DNA from: Paenibacillus sp. JNUCC-31 | GTDB lineage: Bacteria > Bacillota > Bacilli > Paenibacillales > Paenibacillaceae | Length of the DNA: 64,000 nt | Assembly: GCF_014844075.1 (NCBI RefSeq) | Contig: NZ_CP062165.1 | Location: 2,294,001-2,358,000, forward strand | Reading direction: 5' to 3' | Shown here: positions 43,929 through 52,252 of the stretch, in pieces | Layout: every line of letters begins with the position of its first letter | Position numbering within the stretch: the stretch's first letter is position 1 | Notes under the pieces: generated by a model | What the model saw: the letters and a program-made list of their open reading frames with translations, nothing else | Told to the model about the DNA's origin: nothing | The model's database searches: none | Translations under genes and position numbers: made by a program

Positions 43929-44577
43929 ATGAGCATTGCATTTGAACAGGCATATGAGGAATGGATACACTCACTTCTGGAGAAGGAAACTAATCTTAGA
44001 GTGCGTTCAAGAATAGAGAATGGACTTGAATATGGTACTTTGGAATTTCTTCGTTTGGTTTGGTTCCCGGTTGTAAGAAACTTTAATCATTTGCATCCAG
44101 AATGGGAGGTTCGGGATTTTCATAATGGATATGGATATCTTGATCTGGCTGCCAGGTAACGGCGTTAAGGGAGGAATTGAGATACAAGGATATGGGCCCC
44201 ATGCTCGGGATCTAGATGTACGTCGCTTTAAAGATCTATGCTGGCGGCATTGTTTGCTGACACTTGATGATTGGACATTTTTGCCGATAGCTTATCTTTC
44301 CATAAAGGAAGAACCTAAACGCTGTCAACAGCTTGTGCTTTCTTTTATCGGGAAATTCGTTGCCACAGATACACCGTCATCCTTCAATTGGCTCGAAGCG
44401 GAGTGTATCCGTTATGCCAGACGCATCATTCGTCCCTTTACCCCTTCCGAACTGGCAGTCCATCTGAAAATTACAATTCAGCATGCCCGCAGAATTCTAC
44501 ACAGCCTGGTTGAACAGCATATGCTTCATGTTGTTGGTGGTAGACAACGATACCGGACGTATGCCTTACGAACCTGA
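43929..44577 (+). pseudogene. Frameshifted gene, unknown protein with a winged-helix-like C-terminus
   Basis: Two overlapping frames read as one protein. The first (from 43929, AAGGAGGAG upstream) ends ...NGYGYLDLAAR at TAA 44157-44159. The second continues LPGNGVKGGIEIQGYGPHAR to 44577. Skipping one base near 44151 joins them into about 215 residues. The C-terminal part (ELAVHLKITIQHARRILHSL) looks like a helix-turn-helix. The family was not recognised. Either a one-base insertion has broken the gene, or it is a sequencing error or programmed shift. It lies just after the antiporter terminator. Confidence 0.7.
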
Positions 44578-44613
44578 GACACTCTATTTCACTAGAAATC
44601 ATCTGGTCCAACA

Positions 44614-44709
44614 TCTAACGAATCCAAGCCACCTTATTTCTGCGAAACTGATTCAATTACCGCTATATATCAATCTTTTCATGAAATAAGGATGATGGGA
44701 TTCGTTAGA
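44614..44709. repeat. Long imperfect inverted repeat
   Basis: TCTAACGAATCC (44614-44625) pairs with GGATTCGTTAGA (44698-44709), and inside it CCTTATTTC (44632-44640) pairs with GAAATAAGG (44683-44691). There is no T run after it and no target-site duplication. Confidence 0.8.
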
Positions 44710-44912
44710 ATTTAGACAGTACCCGTATCTCCTGAATAAGAACATTCCAGTCCGTTAGAATTGATCCAATCTGAAAGGTTACTCGTTAAAGACACTAGGC
44801 TCGTAAACATACGTTAAACTCGTTCCATACAATCCAGCACAAACAAAAAAAGACCCCTTTACATGCAAAAGGTCTCTATCACTTCGCCTGTTCATAACAG
44901 GCTAGTCCCATT
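44710..44912. other. Intergenic region after the inverted repeat
   Basis: A second copy of CGTTAGAATT (44753-44762; first at 44703-44712) and several CGTTAAA words occur here, then the terminator of the DedA gene. No gene is seen. Confidence 0.5.
44843..44877 (-). terminator. Terminator of the regulator-kinase-pssA-dedA operon
   Basis: AGACC (44851-44855) pairs with GGTCT (44871-44875), extended by TTT/AAA pairs, with a run of T on the minus strand. Confidence 0.75.
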
Positions 44913-45398
44913 TTAAGTTAACACACCGACGTAAAAACCGATCGATATAAAAACAACACACCATATAAACGCTCCAATGCTGGAGACAAGAACGTATCGC
45001 CCTATAGCCATGCGGCTGATCCCGGAGAAGCAGCACATTAGATGACGAATGCCTGGAATGAAATATCCCAGTATGATGGACCAATACCCATATTTCAAAA
45101 ACCAGGACTCCACCCTGCCGAGCCGTTTGGCATTGACCCCGACCCATTTACCGTACTTCTCCACCAGTGGCCGGCCGGCCTTCTTGCCAATCGTGTAACT
45201 CAGAAGTCCTCCAGTAAACGCTCCGCCAAAACTGACAACGATAGAAACCGAATAGTTAAGGACCGAGATGGAGGCGAGATAACCGACAAAGGTCATCATC
45301 ACCTCATCCGGAATAGGCATGCCAATCACGCCAAGAGCCAGCAGTCCGTATATTGCGAAATAACCATATTGACCAATAAATTCTCTAGCAAATTCCAT
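44913..45398 (-). CDS. DedA family membrane protein, YbfM/PetA-like
   Basis: A 161-residue protein of the DedA family: GVIGMPIPDEVMMTFVGYLA with the membrane-entry Pro-Asp-Glu, a GGLLSYTIGKKAG segment, and GYFIPGIRHLMCCFSG with the conserved Arg. DedA proteins flip phospholipids or undecaprenyl phosphate. The gene order pssA-dedA matches B. subtilis pssA-ybfM, where YbfM (PetA) moves phosphatidylethanolamine, so that role is inferred. AAGGAG lies before the ATG at 45398. It is the last gene of the operon, 13 bases after pssA. Confidence 0.9.
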   Translation of the reverse strand: MEFAREFIGQYGYFAIYGLLALGVIGMPIPDEVMMTFVGYLASISVLNYSVSIVVSFGGAFTGGLLSYTIGKKAGRPLVEKYGKWVGVNAKRLGRVESWFLKYGYWSIILGYFIPGIRHLMCCFSGISRMAIGRYVLVSSIGAFIWCVVFISIGFYVGVLT

Positions 45399-45411
45399 AC
45401 TGACTCGCTCC

Positions 45412-45957
45412 TTATTTCGGTTCCACAATATCCTTCTCATGGGGGGCTAGCACTTGTTTTAGAGATGGGAATCGGATTTGGCTAACCATTAGACCGGATA
45501 ATACAACAATGACAAGATAAGCTACACCATGAGTGAAATAAGGGCTCCAGAGCGCGAAAAAGGACATCAGACCACCTGCAAACGTAATCGGCATGCCAAC
45601 AAACCCATGGCTTGCTGTCTTCTGGCAATTGTATCGTGCAAGACGCAATGCACCACATACCGGGAATAATGCGGTCAGCGCCATACCCAGCGCATTCACT
45701 TCGATCATGGAGTTCAGATACAGGATAAGCACAGGTGCGGTTCCGAACGAAACGACATCAGCCAGCGAATCCAGCGCTTTGCCGAATTCACCCTCACAAT
45801 GCAATTTACGGGCCGCAAACCCGTCAAATAAATCAAAGAACATGGCTACCCAGATCATCGTAACAGCCAGAGCAAACTCGCCATGAATAGCCATTATGAC
45901 AGCCAACATGCCTGAAGTTAGATTGCCCAACGTTAATATGGACGGTAAAGATTTCAT
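45412..45957 (-). CDS. pssA: CDP-diacylglycerol-serine O-phosphatidyltransferase
   Basis: A 181-residue membrane enzyme of the CDP-alcohol phosphotransferase family. It makes phosphatidylserine, the precursor of phosphatidylethanolamine. The full motif is present: Asp45-Gly46...Ala49-Arg50...Gly59...Asp63...Asp67. NLTSGMLAV (about 12-20) is typical of Gram-positive PssA. AAGGGGAG precedes the ATG. It starts 20 bases after the histidine kinase gene, so it is cotranscribed with the two-component system. No psd gene follows. Confidence 0.95.
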   Translation of the reverse strand: MKSLPSILTLGNLTSGMLAVIMAIHGEFALAVTMIWVAMFFDLFDGFAARKLHCEGEFGKALDSLADVVSFGTAPVLILYLNSMIEVNALGMALTALFPVCGALRLARYNCQKTASHGFVGMPITFAGGLMSFFALWSPYFTHGVAYLVIVVLSGLMVSQIRFPSLKQVLAPHEKDIVEPK

Positions 45958-45977
45958 AGACTTGACTCCCCTTCGTA

Positions 45978-47735
45978 CTATTCATTAGGAAAAATAATAT
46001 AAAAACGGACTCCGTCCGGCGTGTTCTCCACACCATAACTGCATCCATGCAAATCGAGAATCTGCTTCGCGATGGCCAGGCCGAGTCCGGTCCCTCCCAT
46101 TTTGCGATTGCGTGAGCGTTCCACACGGTAAAATCTTTCCCAGATGTACTGGCGCTCCGCTTCCGAAATTTGCTCACCCTGATTCTCAATGGAGATTCGA
46201 ACCTGCCCTTCGGGCCTGCTGATCTCAATCATAATATCGGTCTTAGGAATGGCATGACGTATAGCATTCATCATCATATTATAGATGACTTGCTCTAACT
46301 TGCTACGGTCTCCCTCAACGGTCTGTTCCGTAGTCGAAACCAATACGACATCCAGTTCCTTTTCCTTCAGTTGTGGACCAAGACGTCCCGCAATATCTTC
46401 AATCATATCTCCAAGAGCCACTGCATCCGTGTTCAGCTTAATCGCTTGGGATTCCAGCCGTACCAGATCCAGCATCTCTTCAACCATCGTTTCCATTTTG
46501 ACCGCTTCATCGGCAATAATCTCGATGTAGCGCTCACGTTTGCCCTCACTAACCCCATCTTTCAATCCCTCGGAGTACCCTTTGATGATACTGATTGGCG
46601 TTTTGAGTTCATGGGATGCATCGGCAAAGAACTCCCGCTGCCGCTGTTCAATCCGCTGCTTCATTTCCATATCGGTGCGCATCTGACTGTTCGCCTGTCT
46701 AAGCTCTTCCAGTGTCTGACCCAATGTTGTAGACAGCGCATTGAGGCTATTGGACAGACTGCCTATCTCGTCATTGCGGCGTATGGGCGATTTCACCGTG
46801 AAATCGAGGGTAGACATCTTTTTGGCAACATGATTCAGTGCAAGCAACGGTTTGGTGACAATTCGAGATAAAAGCAGTGAAAGAAATACAATTAATACAC
46901 ATGCAGCAATACCGAAATAGGCATAGAATAATTGTGTGGCTTCACTTGCCTCCCTCATTTCCTGTAAGGACGTCAGTGAAAAAATAAGTTGCTGCTGGGG
47001 TCCGGTGCTGTGCACCGGGGCAATGGTGAGCACATTTCGTACACCACTCCAGCTATCGGTCCATTCTTCATTGATCATTTTCCCATTGGCGAGACTCAGC
47101 TGGTCTTCCGTAGACAAGGGAAAACGGCTGTCCAGTGCCTGCACAAGCAGTCCCTGTCTTTGGCTCCATGTTGCCAAATTGGGGAGGACAACTTCAGTCA
47201 AAACACCAGACCATTCCTGAGACGGTTCAGCCCATTCCAGGAAACCCTCTGTTCCCCAAACAGAGGATTGGGCATCTTTGATTTTGAATGGATATACCAT
47301 GGGTTCCTTCAAGCCACTGGCTGGACCTGTCACAGTCAACTCCTTCCCATACTTCAGATGGGAAGCGATCCAGCCAGCGTTCTCACTGTTAATGAACAGT
47401 GACAGGGATACTTTCACCTGTGTGCCATCCTCCCGGAGCAATGTAATGTGAAACGGGTCGTTGACCAGCTTGCCCGTGTTCGTCAGGATGACCAGATGCG
47501 ACTGATTTTGTCGCATGAACTTCCCAGTCTCCTTGGCCAGCTGCACATCATTCCAATGTCCATTCGAATATTGTTGTTCAAATTTCGTCAATTTTTTCTT
47601 AATACTGCTAATCTTCTGATGCTGATAGAAGTCCGGGAACCATATCAGTTGGGCAATCACCGTTGTTCCATATAGAAGAAGCAGGAATCCGGCCATGACC
47701 AGAAACAGTTTCATCGTTACACCGTTACGTCTCAT
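45978..47735 (-). CDS. Sensor histidine kinase (OmpR-partner type)
   Basis: A 585-residue protein. A membrane helix (about 9-30), an extracellular sensor of about 230 residues, a second helix (about 270-290), HAMP (about 295-345) and the kinase core follow. FFADASHELKTPISIIKGYS has the phosphorylated His, and the ATPase domain includes NMMMNAIRHAIP and GGTGLGLAIAKQ. Its ATG overlaps the regulator stop by 4 bases. It is followed directly by pssA and dedA, suggesting it senses envelope or membrane-lipid stress; this is inference. Confidence 0.95.
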   Translation of the reverse strand: MRRNGVTMKLFLVMAGFLLLLYGTTVIAQLIWFPDFYQHQKISSIKKKLTKFEQQYSNGHWNDVQLAKETGKFMRQNQSHLVILTNTGKLVNDPFHITLLREDGTQVKVSLSLFINSENAGWIASHLKYGKELTVTGPASGLKEPMVYPFKIKDAQSSVWGTEGFLEWAEPSQEWSGVLTEVVLPNLATWSQRQGLLVQALDSRFPLSTEDQLSLANGKMINEEWTDSWSGVRNVLTIAPVHSTGPQQQLIFSLTSLQEMREASEATQLFYAYFGIAACVLIVFLSLLLSRIVTKPLLALNHVAKKMSTLDFTVKSPIRRNDEIGSLSNSLNALSTTLGQTLEELRQANSQMRTDMEMKQRIEQRQREFFADASHELKTPISIIKGYSEGLKDGVSEGKRERYIEIIADEAVKMETMVEEMLDLVRLESQAIKLNTDAVALGDMIEDIAGRLGPQLKEKELDVVLVSTTEQTVEGDRSKLEQVIYNMMMNAIRHAIPKTDIMIEISRPEGQVRISIENQGEQISEAERQYIWERFYRVERSRNRKMGGTGLGLAIAKQILDLHGCSYGVENTPDGVRFYIIFPNE

Positions 47736-48412
47736 GCCTCAGCCTCGAATCGGTAACCGGTACCGATAACGGTCCGGATGCACTTGGCTTCTTCCCCAAG
47801 CTTGCTGCGAAGCTTTTTGATATGGGTATCCACCACACGCGAATCTCCCTCAAAATCATATCCCCATACCCGATTCAGAATCGCATCGCGGGACAATACA
47901 ATTCCCTGATTGCGAGTTAGATACAGCAGCAGATCATATTCTTTGGGAGCAAGCTCCACTTCGACTCCATCTTTCTCAAGCCGTCGCGCCCAGGGATCAA
48001 GTGCTGCTCCTCCAAACCGAATCACGGTCTGATCCTTGCTAACAGCACCCTCTACCCGCTTCATTAATGTCTCTGCACGTGCCACCAGTACACGAGGACT
48101 GAATGGCTTCGTCACATAATCATCCACACCGAGCTGAAAGCCATGAATCTTGTCATCATCTTCCGATCGGGCAGTCAGCATTATAATAGGTACGGTCGAC
48201 TGGGAACGAATATGCCCACATAACGTCCATCCATCCATTTCCGGCATCAACACATCCAGAATGACCAGATCCACTTCATGCAGGGCCAACAGTTCCAGTG
48301 CCTCTATCCCATGTTCTGCTTCAATTACGTTCCATTGTTCTTTTATGAAATAATCGGCCACAATCTCACGAATGCGGCTTTCGTCTTCCACCAAAAGCAC
48401 TGTTCTGACCAT
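47732..48412 (-). CDS. OmpR/PhoB family response regulator
   Basis: A 226-residue protein. The receiver domain has the acidic pair in LLVEDES, the phosphorylated Asp in LVILDVLMPEMDG and the Lys in YVTKPFSP; the C-terminal winged helix includes LLLYLTRNQGIVLSRDAIL and VVDTHIKKLR. The ATG at 48412 has AAAGGAGAG upstream; the longer frame from 48481 is not supported. It is the first gene of the operon with kinase, pssA and dedA. Confidence 0.95.
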   Translation of the reverse strand: MVRTVLLVEDESRIREIVADYFIKEQWNVIEAEHGIEALELLALHEVDLVILDVLMPEMDGWTLCGHIRSQSTVPIIMLTARSEDDDKIHGFQLGVDDYVTKPFSPRVLVARAETLMKRVEGAVSKDQTVIRFGGAALDPWARRLEKDGVEVELAPKEYDLLLYLTRNQGIVLSRDAILNRVWGYDFEGDSRVVDTHIKKLRSKLGEEAKCIRTVIGTGYRFEAEA

Positions 48413-48552
48413 GGCCGACTCTCCTTTTAGCATCCTGATGTTAACATACCGATTCCGTGTGTCGTCCATGTGTCCATCCATGTTCTGGAATGAACTCCAT
48501 CTTATATACGATTAATATATACCAAAAGTTACTAAATCCCATACATTTTCGC

Positions 48553-48600
48553 ACAAAAAAGAAGTCGTCAATGAGCAATCCCCTGCTCATTGACGACTTC
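48553..48600 (-). terminator. Terminator of pdxK
   Basis: A perfect 17-bp stem (48561-48577 with 48584-48600, starting GAAGTCGTCAATGAGCA) around a 6-base loop, followed by six T on the minus strand. It isolates pdxK from the regulator-kinase operon. Confidence 0.95.
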
Positions 48601-48657
48601 TTCCGGTTGAAACCACGTTTTTCTCCGCGATTACACGCTGCAATTACGCACCACCGC

Positions 48658-49470
48658 TTAGCGTAATTGCTCCAGGCGGTGTGCCACATGCAACGTTGGG
48701 CCTACAAAGCGGTTTAGCGGAAATCCGCCGGCAATCGCTTTGGTCACGAAGGCCTTGCCTTCACGAACAGCCTCTTTCACGGTAAGACCACGTGCCAAAC
48801 CTGCAGTAATTGCTGCAGATGTGGTGCAGCCCGCACCATGTGTATATCCGGAGCCAACAACATCGGCTTCAAACCATTCGTAGTTTGTTCCGTCATAGAG
48901 AAGATCCATCGCTTTGCCAGGGTTAATAACACCTCTGTCCTTGATCAGGACATGCTTCGCCCCGTGATCATGAATGGCAGCTGCCGCCGATTCCATCTGC
49001 TCCTTGGAGCGAATCGGTCCGCTTTTCGCGAGCTGTGATGCCTCAAACAAATTTGGTGTAACAAGATCGGCACCTGGCAACAGGAATTCGATCATTGCTT
49101 CCGTATTTTCAGGTTGCAGCACTTCGTCCGTACCTTTGCAGACCATAACCGGATCAATAACGATCTGTGGCAGTCCGCTGCGACGAATATGCTTCGCAAC
49201 CAATTCGATGATGTCTACAGAACCCAACATGCCCGTCTTCATTGCATCAAAACCGATACCATCCAGAACAGTACGCAGCTGTGCCTCGACTACATTTAAT
49301 TCCACAGGAAAGACCTGATGATCCCACGTATCGGGCTCCATGGCTACCACAGTAGTCAGTACAGTCATGCCATACACACCAAGCTCCTGAAAAGTTTTCA
49401 AATCTGCTTGAATCCCTGCACCGCCGCTCGTGTCCGAACCAGCGATTGTTAATGTTTTTGGAATCGTCAT
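48658..49470 (-). CDS. pdxK: Pyridoxine/pyridoxal kinase, ThiD-like
   Basis: A 270-residue ribokinase-fold enzyme. LTIAGSDTSGGAGIQADLKT (about 6-25), IDPVMVCKGTDEVL (about 108-121) and YTHGAGCTTSAAITA (about 208-222, with the catalytic Cys and oxyanion Gly) are conserved. The features match the B. subtilis PdxK branch (VMVCKG, HQVFP) better than ThiD, though HMP kinase activity is possible. It phosphorylates vitamin B6 forms for salvage. AAGGAG lies 12 bases before the ATG. Its own promoter lies just upstream. Confidence 0.9.
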   Translation of the reverse strand: MTIPKTLTIAGSDTSGGAGIQADLKTFQELGVYGMTVLTTVVAMEPDTWDHQVFPVELNVVEAQLRTVLDGIGFDAMKTGMLGSVDIIELVAKHIRRSGLPQIVIDPVMVCKGTDEVLQPENTEAMIEFLLPGADLVTPNLFEASQLAKSGPIRSKEQMESAAAAIHDHGAKHVLIKDRGVINPGKAMDLLYDGTNYEWFEADVVGSGYTHGAGCTTSAAITAGLARGLTVKEAVREGKAFVTKAIAGGFPLNRFVGPTLHVAHRLEQLR

Positions 49471-49506
49471 GGTAGTTGCATTCTCCTTCGTCCTTCAATT
49501 GACATT

Positions 49507-49535
49507 ATCCTATCCCTTGTACGTGCGGATGTCAA
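49507..49535 (-). promoter_or_regulatory. Promoter of pdxK
   Basis: Minus-strand -35 TTGACA (49530-49535), 17-bp spacer, -10 TAGGAT (49507-49512), 37 bases before the start codon. Confidence 0.7.
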
Positions 49536-49575
49536 TGGCATCTGAAGCCATACGGAGTATGGTTTGGAAGAGAAT

Positions 49576-50283
49576 TCAGTTCACATCTTTCGTCTCCAGA
49601 CCGATCATGGACATTGAAGCAATCCACAGCCCGATTGCCCCCAATGTCAGGGGAATCACAATGATGGAATTAATGGATACGCTGGGTCCATTGATACCTG
49701 AACATACCACGAACACAAGAAAGATGGACGATACCAGTGTGGCCGTGGCAGAGTGCTTACGCATTCCGAACAATAGAGGAATGAGGGCCATGGCAGCAGC
49801 CGAGAGAGAACTAATCGTGTATTTTACCAACAGCGTGAGTGCTTCATTCACCGTTAATGCGTCAGGAATAAACGAATAGAAGTGATTTGTCGTCAGCAGG
49901 ATCGTCCCCATCAACAAATCGGTAAACAGAATATTGAAAAAGGTAAACAAAAAAATAATGATCAATTTGGCCGCGATAATTTTGTGACGTTTGATGGGAT
50001 AGGTAAACATGACATTCATCGTTTTGTTTCGATACTCGCTAATGATCAGCTTCGATATCAGAGCGCCTCCAAAGATAATAAAGGTAGCCCGAGCAATCGT
50101 ATCAATCAGAATGAAGGACACCGGATAATTCAAGAAAGAGTAGTCCTCTGCTCCGTAATCCACCAATCCGATCATGATCAGAAACAGCAGGATGACAATA
50201 TTGGCGATAGCCGCGCCTCCTATATAACCTGCAAACCGATGTTTGCGCAACTCCAGTTGGATCAGTTTAAGCAACGTCTCCAT
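49576..50283 (-). CDS. ABC-2 type transporter permease (BcrB-like)
   Basis: A 235-residue membrane protein with six helices and the early ELRKHRFAGYIGGAAIANI and SEYRNKTMNVMFTYPIKRHK segments of bacteriocin/bacitracin-type ABC permeases. Its start overlaps the ATPase gene by 17 bases. With the ATPase it forms an exporter or immunity pump whose substrate is unknown. It is the last gene of a regulator-kinase-ATPase-permease set that resembles peptide-antibiotic resistance modules. Confidence 0.9.
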   Translation of the reverse strand: METLLKLIQLELRKHRFAGYIGGAAIANIVILLFLIMIGLVDYGAEDYSFLNYPVSFILIDTIARATFIIFGGALISKLIISEYRNKTMNVMFTYPIKRHKIIAAKLIIIFLFTFFNILFTDLLMGTILLTTNHFYSFIPDALTVNEALTLLVKYTISSLSAAAMALIPLLFGMRKHSATATLVSSIFLVFVVCSGINGPSVSINSIIVIPLTLGAIGLWIASMSMIGLETKDVN

Positions 50284-51190
50284 CCCCTTTCATTAAGGTC
50301 ATGAAGTGTTCTTCCAGTGAATGAGCCCGCTTGAAAATGGATTCGATCTCAACGCCATGCCCAATCAGTTTACCAGTCAATTCGGATGGAGCGATGCCCG
50401 AATCATAGATACGTACGGTATGGTCATCGACCAATTTATAATTTTTCAACCCCAGCTGATGTTCCATGACGTACGTGGCTTTACGTGTATCCTGTGTTTG
50501 CAACTCAATATACTCGCTGTTGCTTCCACGGATACTATCCATCGATACTTCCTCAACCAGACGTCCATCCCGAATTACTCCAACAGTGTCCGCAACCTGT
50601 TCAATTTCCCCGAGAATGTGGCTGGAGATTAACAAGGTAATTCGATAGTCGGAACTGAGACGTTTGAACAAGTCGCGCATCTCCTTGATTCCTACGGGAT
50701 CGAGCCCATTAATCGGTTCATCCAGAATGAGCAGTTCAGGCGTTGTGATCAGCGCGCGAGCGATGCCCAAACGCTGTTTCATCCCCAGAGAAAAATCACG
50801 AACCGGCTTCTTGCCGGTGTCCTTCAAACCCACATTTTCCATCATATTATCAATGATCTTTTTGTTATAAAATCCCATGTATTCACAATGGAGCTCCAGA
50901 TTTTCCCTGGCGGACAGTTTATCGTAGAAAAAAGGATATTCAATGATGCTGCCCATTCGTTTCAGCAATTCATAAGAGGTAGGGGTAAGCTTTTCTCCGA
51001 ATAATTCAATCTCGCCTACGGTCGGTTTGACCAGGTTGGTCAGCATTTTCATCATGGTCGTTTTCCCCGCTCCATTCGGACCAAGAAACCCGTAAATCTC
51101 CCCTTGCTTGATACTCATATTGACGTTCGATACAACCTCTGTCCCTGCATATGTTTTGGTCACATCTATCGTCCGCGCAATATAGGTCAT
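50267..51190 (-). CDS. ABC transporter ATPase (BcrA-like)
   Basis: A 307-residue ATPase. Walker A GPNGAGKTT (about 36-44), signature FSLGMKQRLGIARAL (about 133-147), Walker B LLILDEPINGLDP and the switch His in SSHILGE are present; a C-terminal extension of about 90 residues is typical of the BcrA group. AAAGGAG precedes the ATG. It powers the overlapping permease. It lies 129 bases after the kinase gene, so it may be cotranscribed with it or controlled by the adjacent response regulator. Confidence 0.95.
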   Translation of the reverse strand: MTYIARTIDVTKTYAGTEVVSNVNMSIKQGEIYGFLGPNGAGKTTMMKMLTNLVKPTVGEIELFGEKLTPTSYELLKRMGSIIEYPFFYDKLSARENLELHCEYMGFYNKKIIDNMMENVGLKDTGKKPVRDFSLGMKQRLGIARALITTPELLILDEPINGLDPVGIKEMRDLFKRLSSDYRITLLISSHILGEIEQVADTVGVIRDGRLVEEVSMDSIRGSNSEYIELQTQDTRKATYVMEHQLGLKNYKLVDDHTVRIYDSGIAPSELTGKLIGHGVEIESIFKRAHSLEEHFMTLMKGDGDVA

Positions 51191-51319
51191 GTTCTTGTTC
51201 TCCTTTACGTTCGTCCCTGACGGGTTCTTATATCTGTATTGTAAAGAGAAAAGTCTTCTTTTTTATTAATCAAATCTTACAAAAACCTTAAGCTTAGCGG
51301 GAGAGTTCCTAAAATTCAT

Positions 51320-52252
51320 CTAACCAGGATTTAGAGACACTGAGAATACAGTTCGTTGATACGGTACACTATGCAAATCAATGTCTCCGCCCATCCGCTC
51401 CACCAATCGCTTCGTAATGGTCAGCCCCAGACCGCTCCCCTGATAGAGACGGTTACGGGAATCCTCCAGCGTATACATGCGTTCGAATACACGGCTATGC
51501 TCCTGTTCAGGAATTCCTTTGCCCCGGTCCCAGATACTTAGCGTTACCTGCTCCCCCCTTGAATACTGGAGTGAAAGTCCAAGTACCTTGCCATCCGCTC
51601 CATACTTCATGGCATTGGTTATCAGATTATCCAGCACACGGTCCAGCGCTTCCGCATTGCCTTTTACAAAGATATCGCTTTCCGGAATCGACAGTTCCAC
51701 GTGCAGACCCTGATTCGTTAGCATTTCATAGAAAGAGAGCATTTTCACACGGCATAATTCGCTCACATTGACCCTGGTCAGTGCAAGCTCGGTATCTCCG
51801 GACTCCAGCTTCGCCAGGTCAAAAAAAGAATGAACCAGACGCAGCACCTCCTGCGCCTTATCCTGGATTTTGCCAGTCATGATCTCCCGTTCCTGATCGG
51901 TTAATGAAGCACTGTGCAGCAGGGTTTCACTATAACCGAGTACGACCGTAAGGGGCGTCTTCAAGTCATGTGAGATGTTGGAGAGCATATTGCGCATCTC
52001 CTTCTCCTGATTCGCATAACCTGCCTCAGCCCGATGTGCATGGTCCAGCAGGCGGTTCATGTCCTTGAGGAGCAGGCTGATTTGGGGATCACTGTCAAAG
52101 ACGAGCAGTCGTCCATAGGTGCCTTTATCCAAAATAGAGGTCAACTTATCATGTAAGTAGATTAGATGATTGCTGCGCTTACGAAGCCTTATGCCAAGTA
52201 GAACGACGACAAGAATCAAGATTACGGTAGAAGTGGCGAAGATCAACGTCAC
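51320..52252 (-). CDS. Sensor histidine kinase with a single membrane helix
   Basis: A protein of about 310 residues. One N-terminal membrane helix (about 3-23) with almost no external part is followed by the kinase domain: NISHDLKTPLTVVLGYSE (phosphorylated His), NLITNAMKYG and GSGLGLTITKRLVERMGG. The lack of a sensor domain suggests that it works with the ABC transporter or senses within the membrane. The start is GTG at 52252, with GGAGGTGG upstream and a 4-base overlap with the regulator stop. Confidence 0.93.
   Translation of the reverse strand: MTLIFATSTVILILVVVLLGIRLRKRSNHLIYLHDKLTSILDKGTYGRLLVFDSDPQISLLLKDMNRLLDHAHRAEAGYANQEKEMRNMLSNISHDLKTPLTVVLGYSETLLHSASLTDQEREIMTGKIQDKAQEVLRLVHSFFDLAKLESGDTELALTRVNVSELCRVKMLSFYEMLTNQGLHVELSIPESDIFVKGNAEALDRVLDNLITNAMKYGADGKVLGLSLQYSRGEQVTLSIWDRGKGIPEQEHSRVFERMYTLEDSRNRLYQGSGLGLTITKRLVERMGGDIDLHSVPYQRTVFSVSLNPG

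Noticed and set aside
43742..43936. 64-codon minus-strand frame between antiporter and frameshifted gene
   Set aside because: It runs through a plus-strand terminator hairpin and the next gene's ribosome site; no start signal.
44614..44709. Inverted repeat as a miniature insertion element
   Set aside because: No target-site duplication and no second full copy in the window.
44913..45398. DedA protein as C-terminally truncated
   Set aside because: Short DedA proteins such as YbfM are of this length, and the frame ends just before a terminator.
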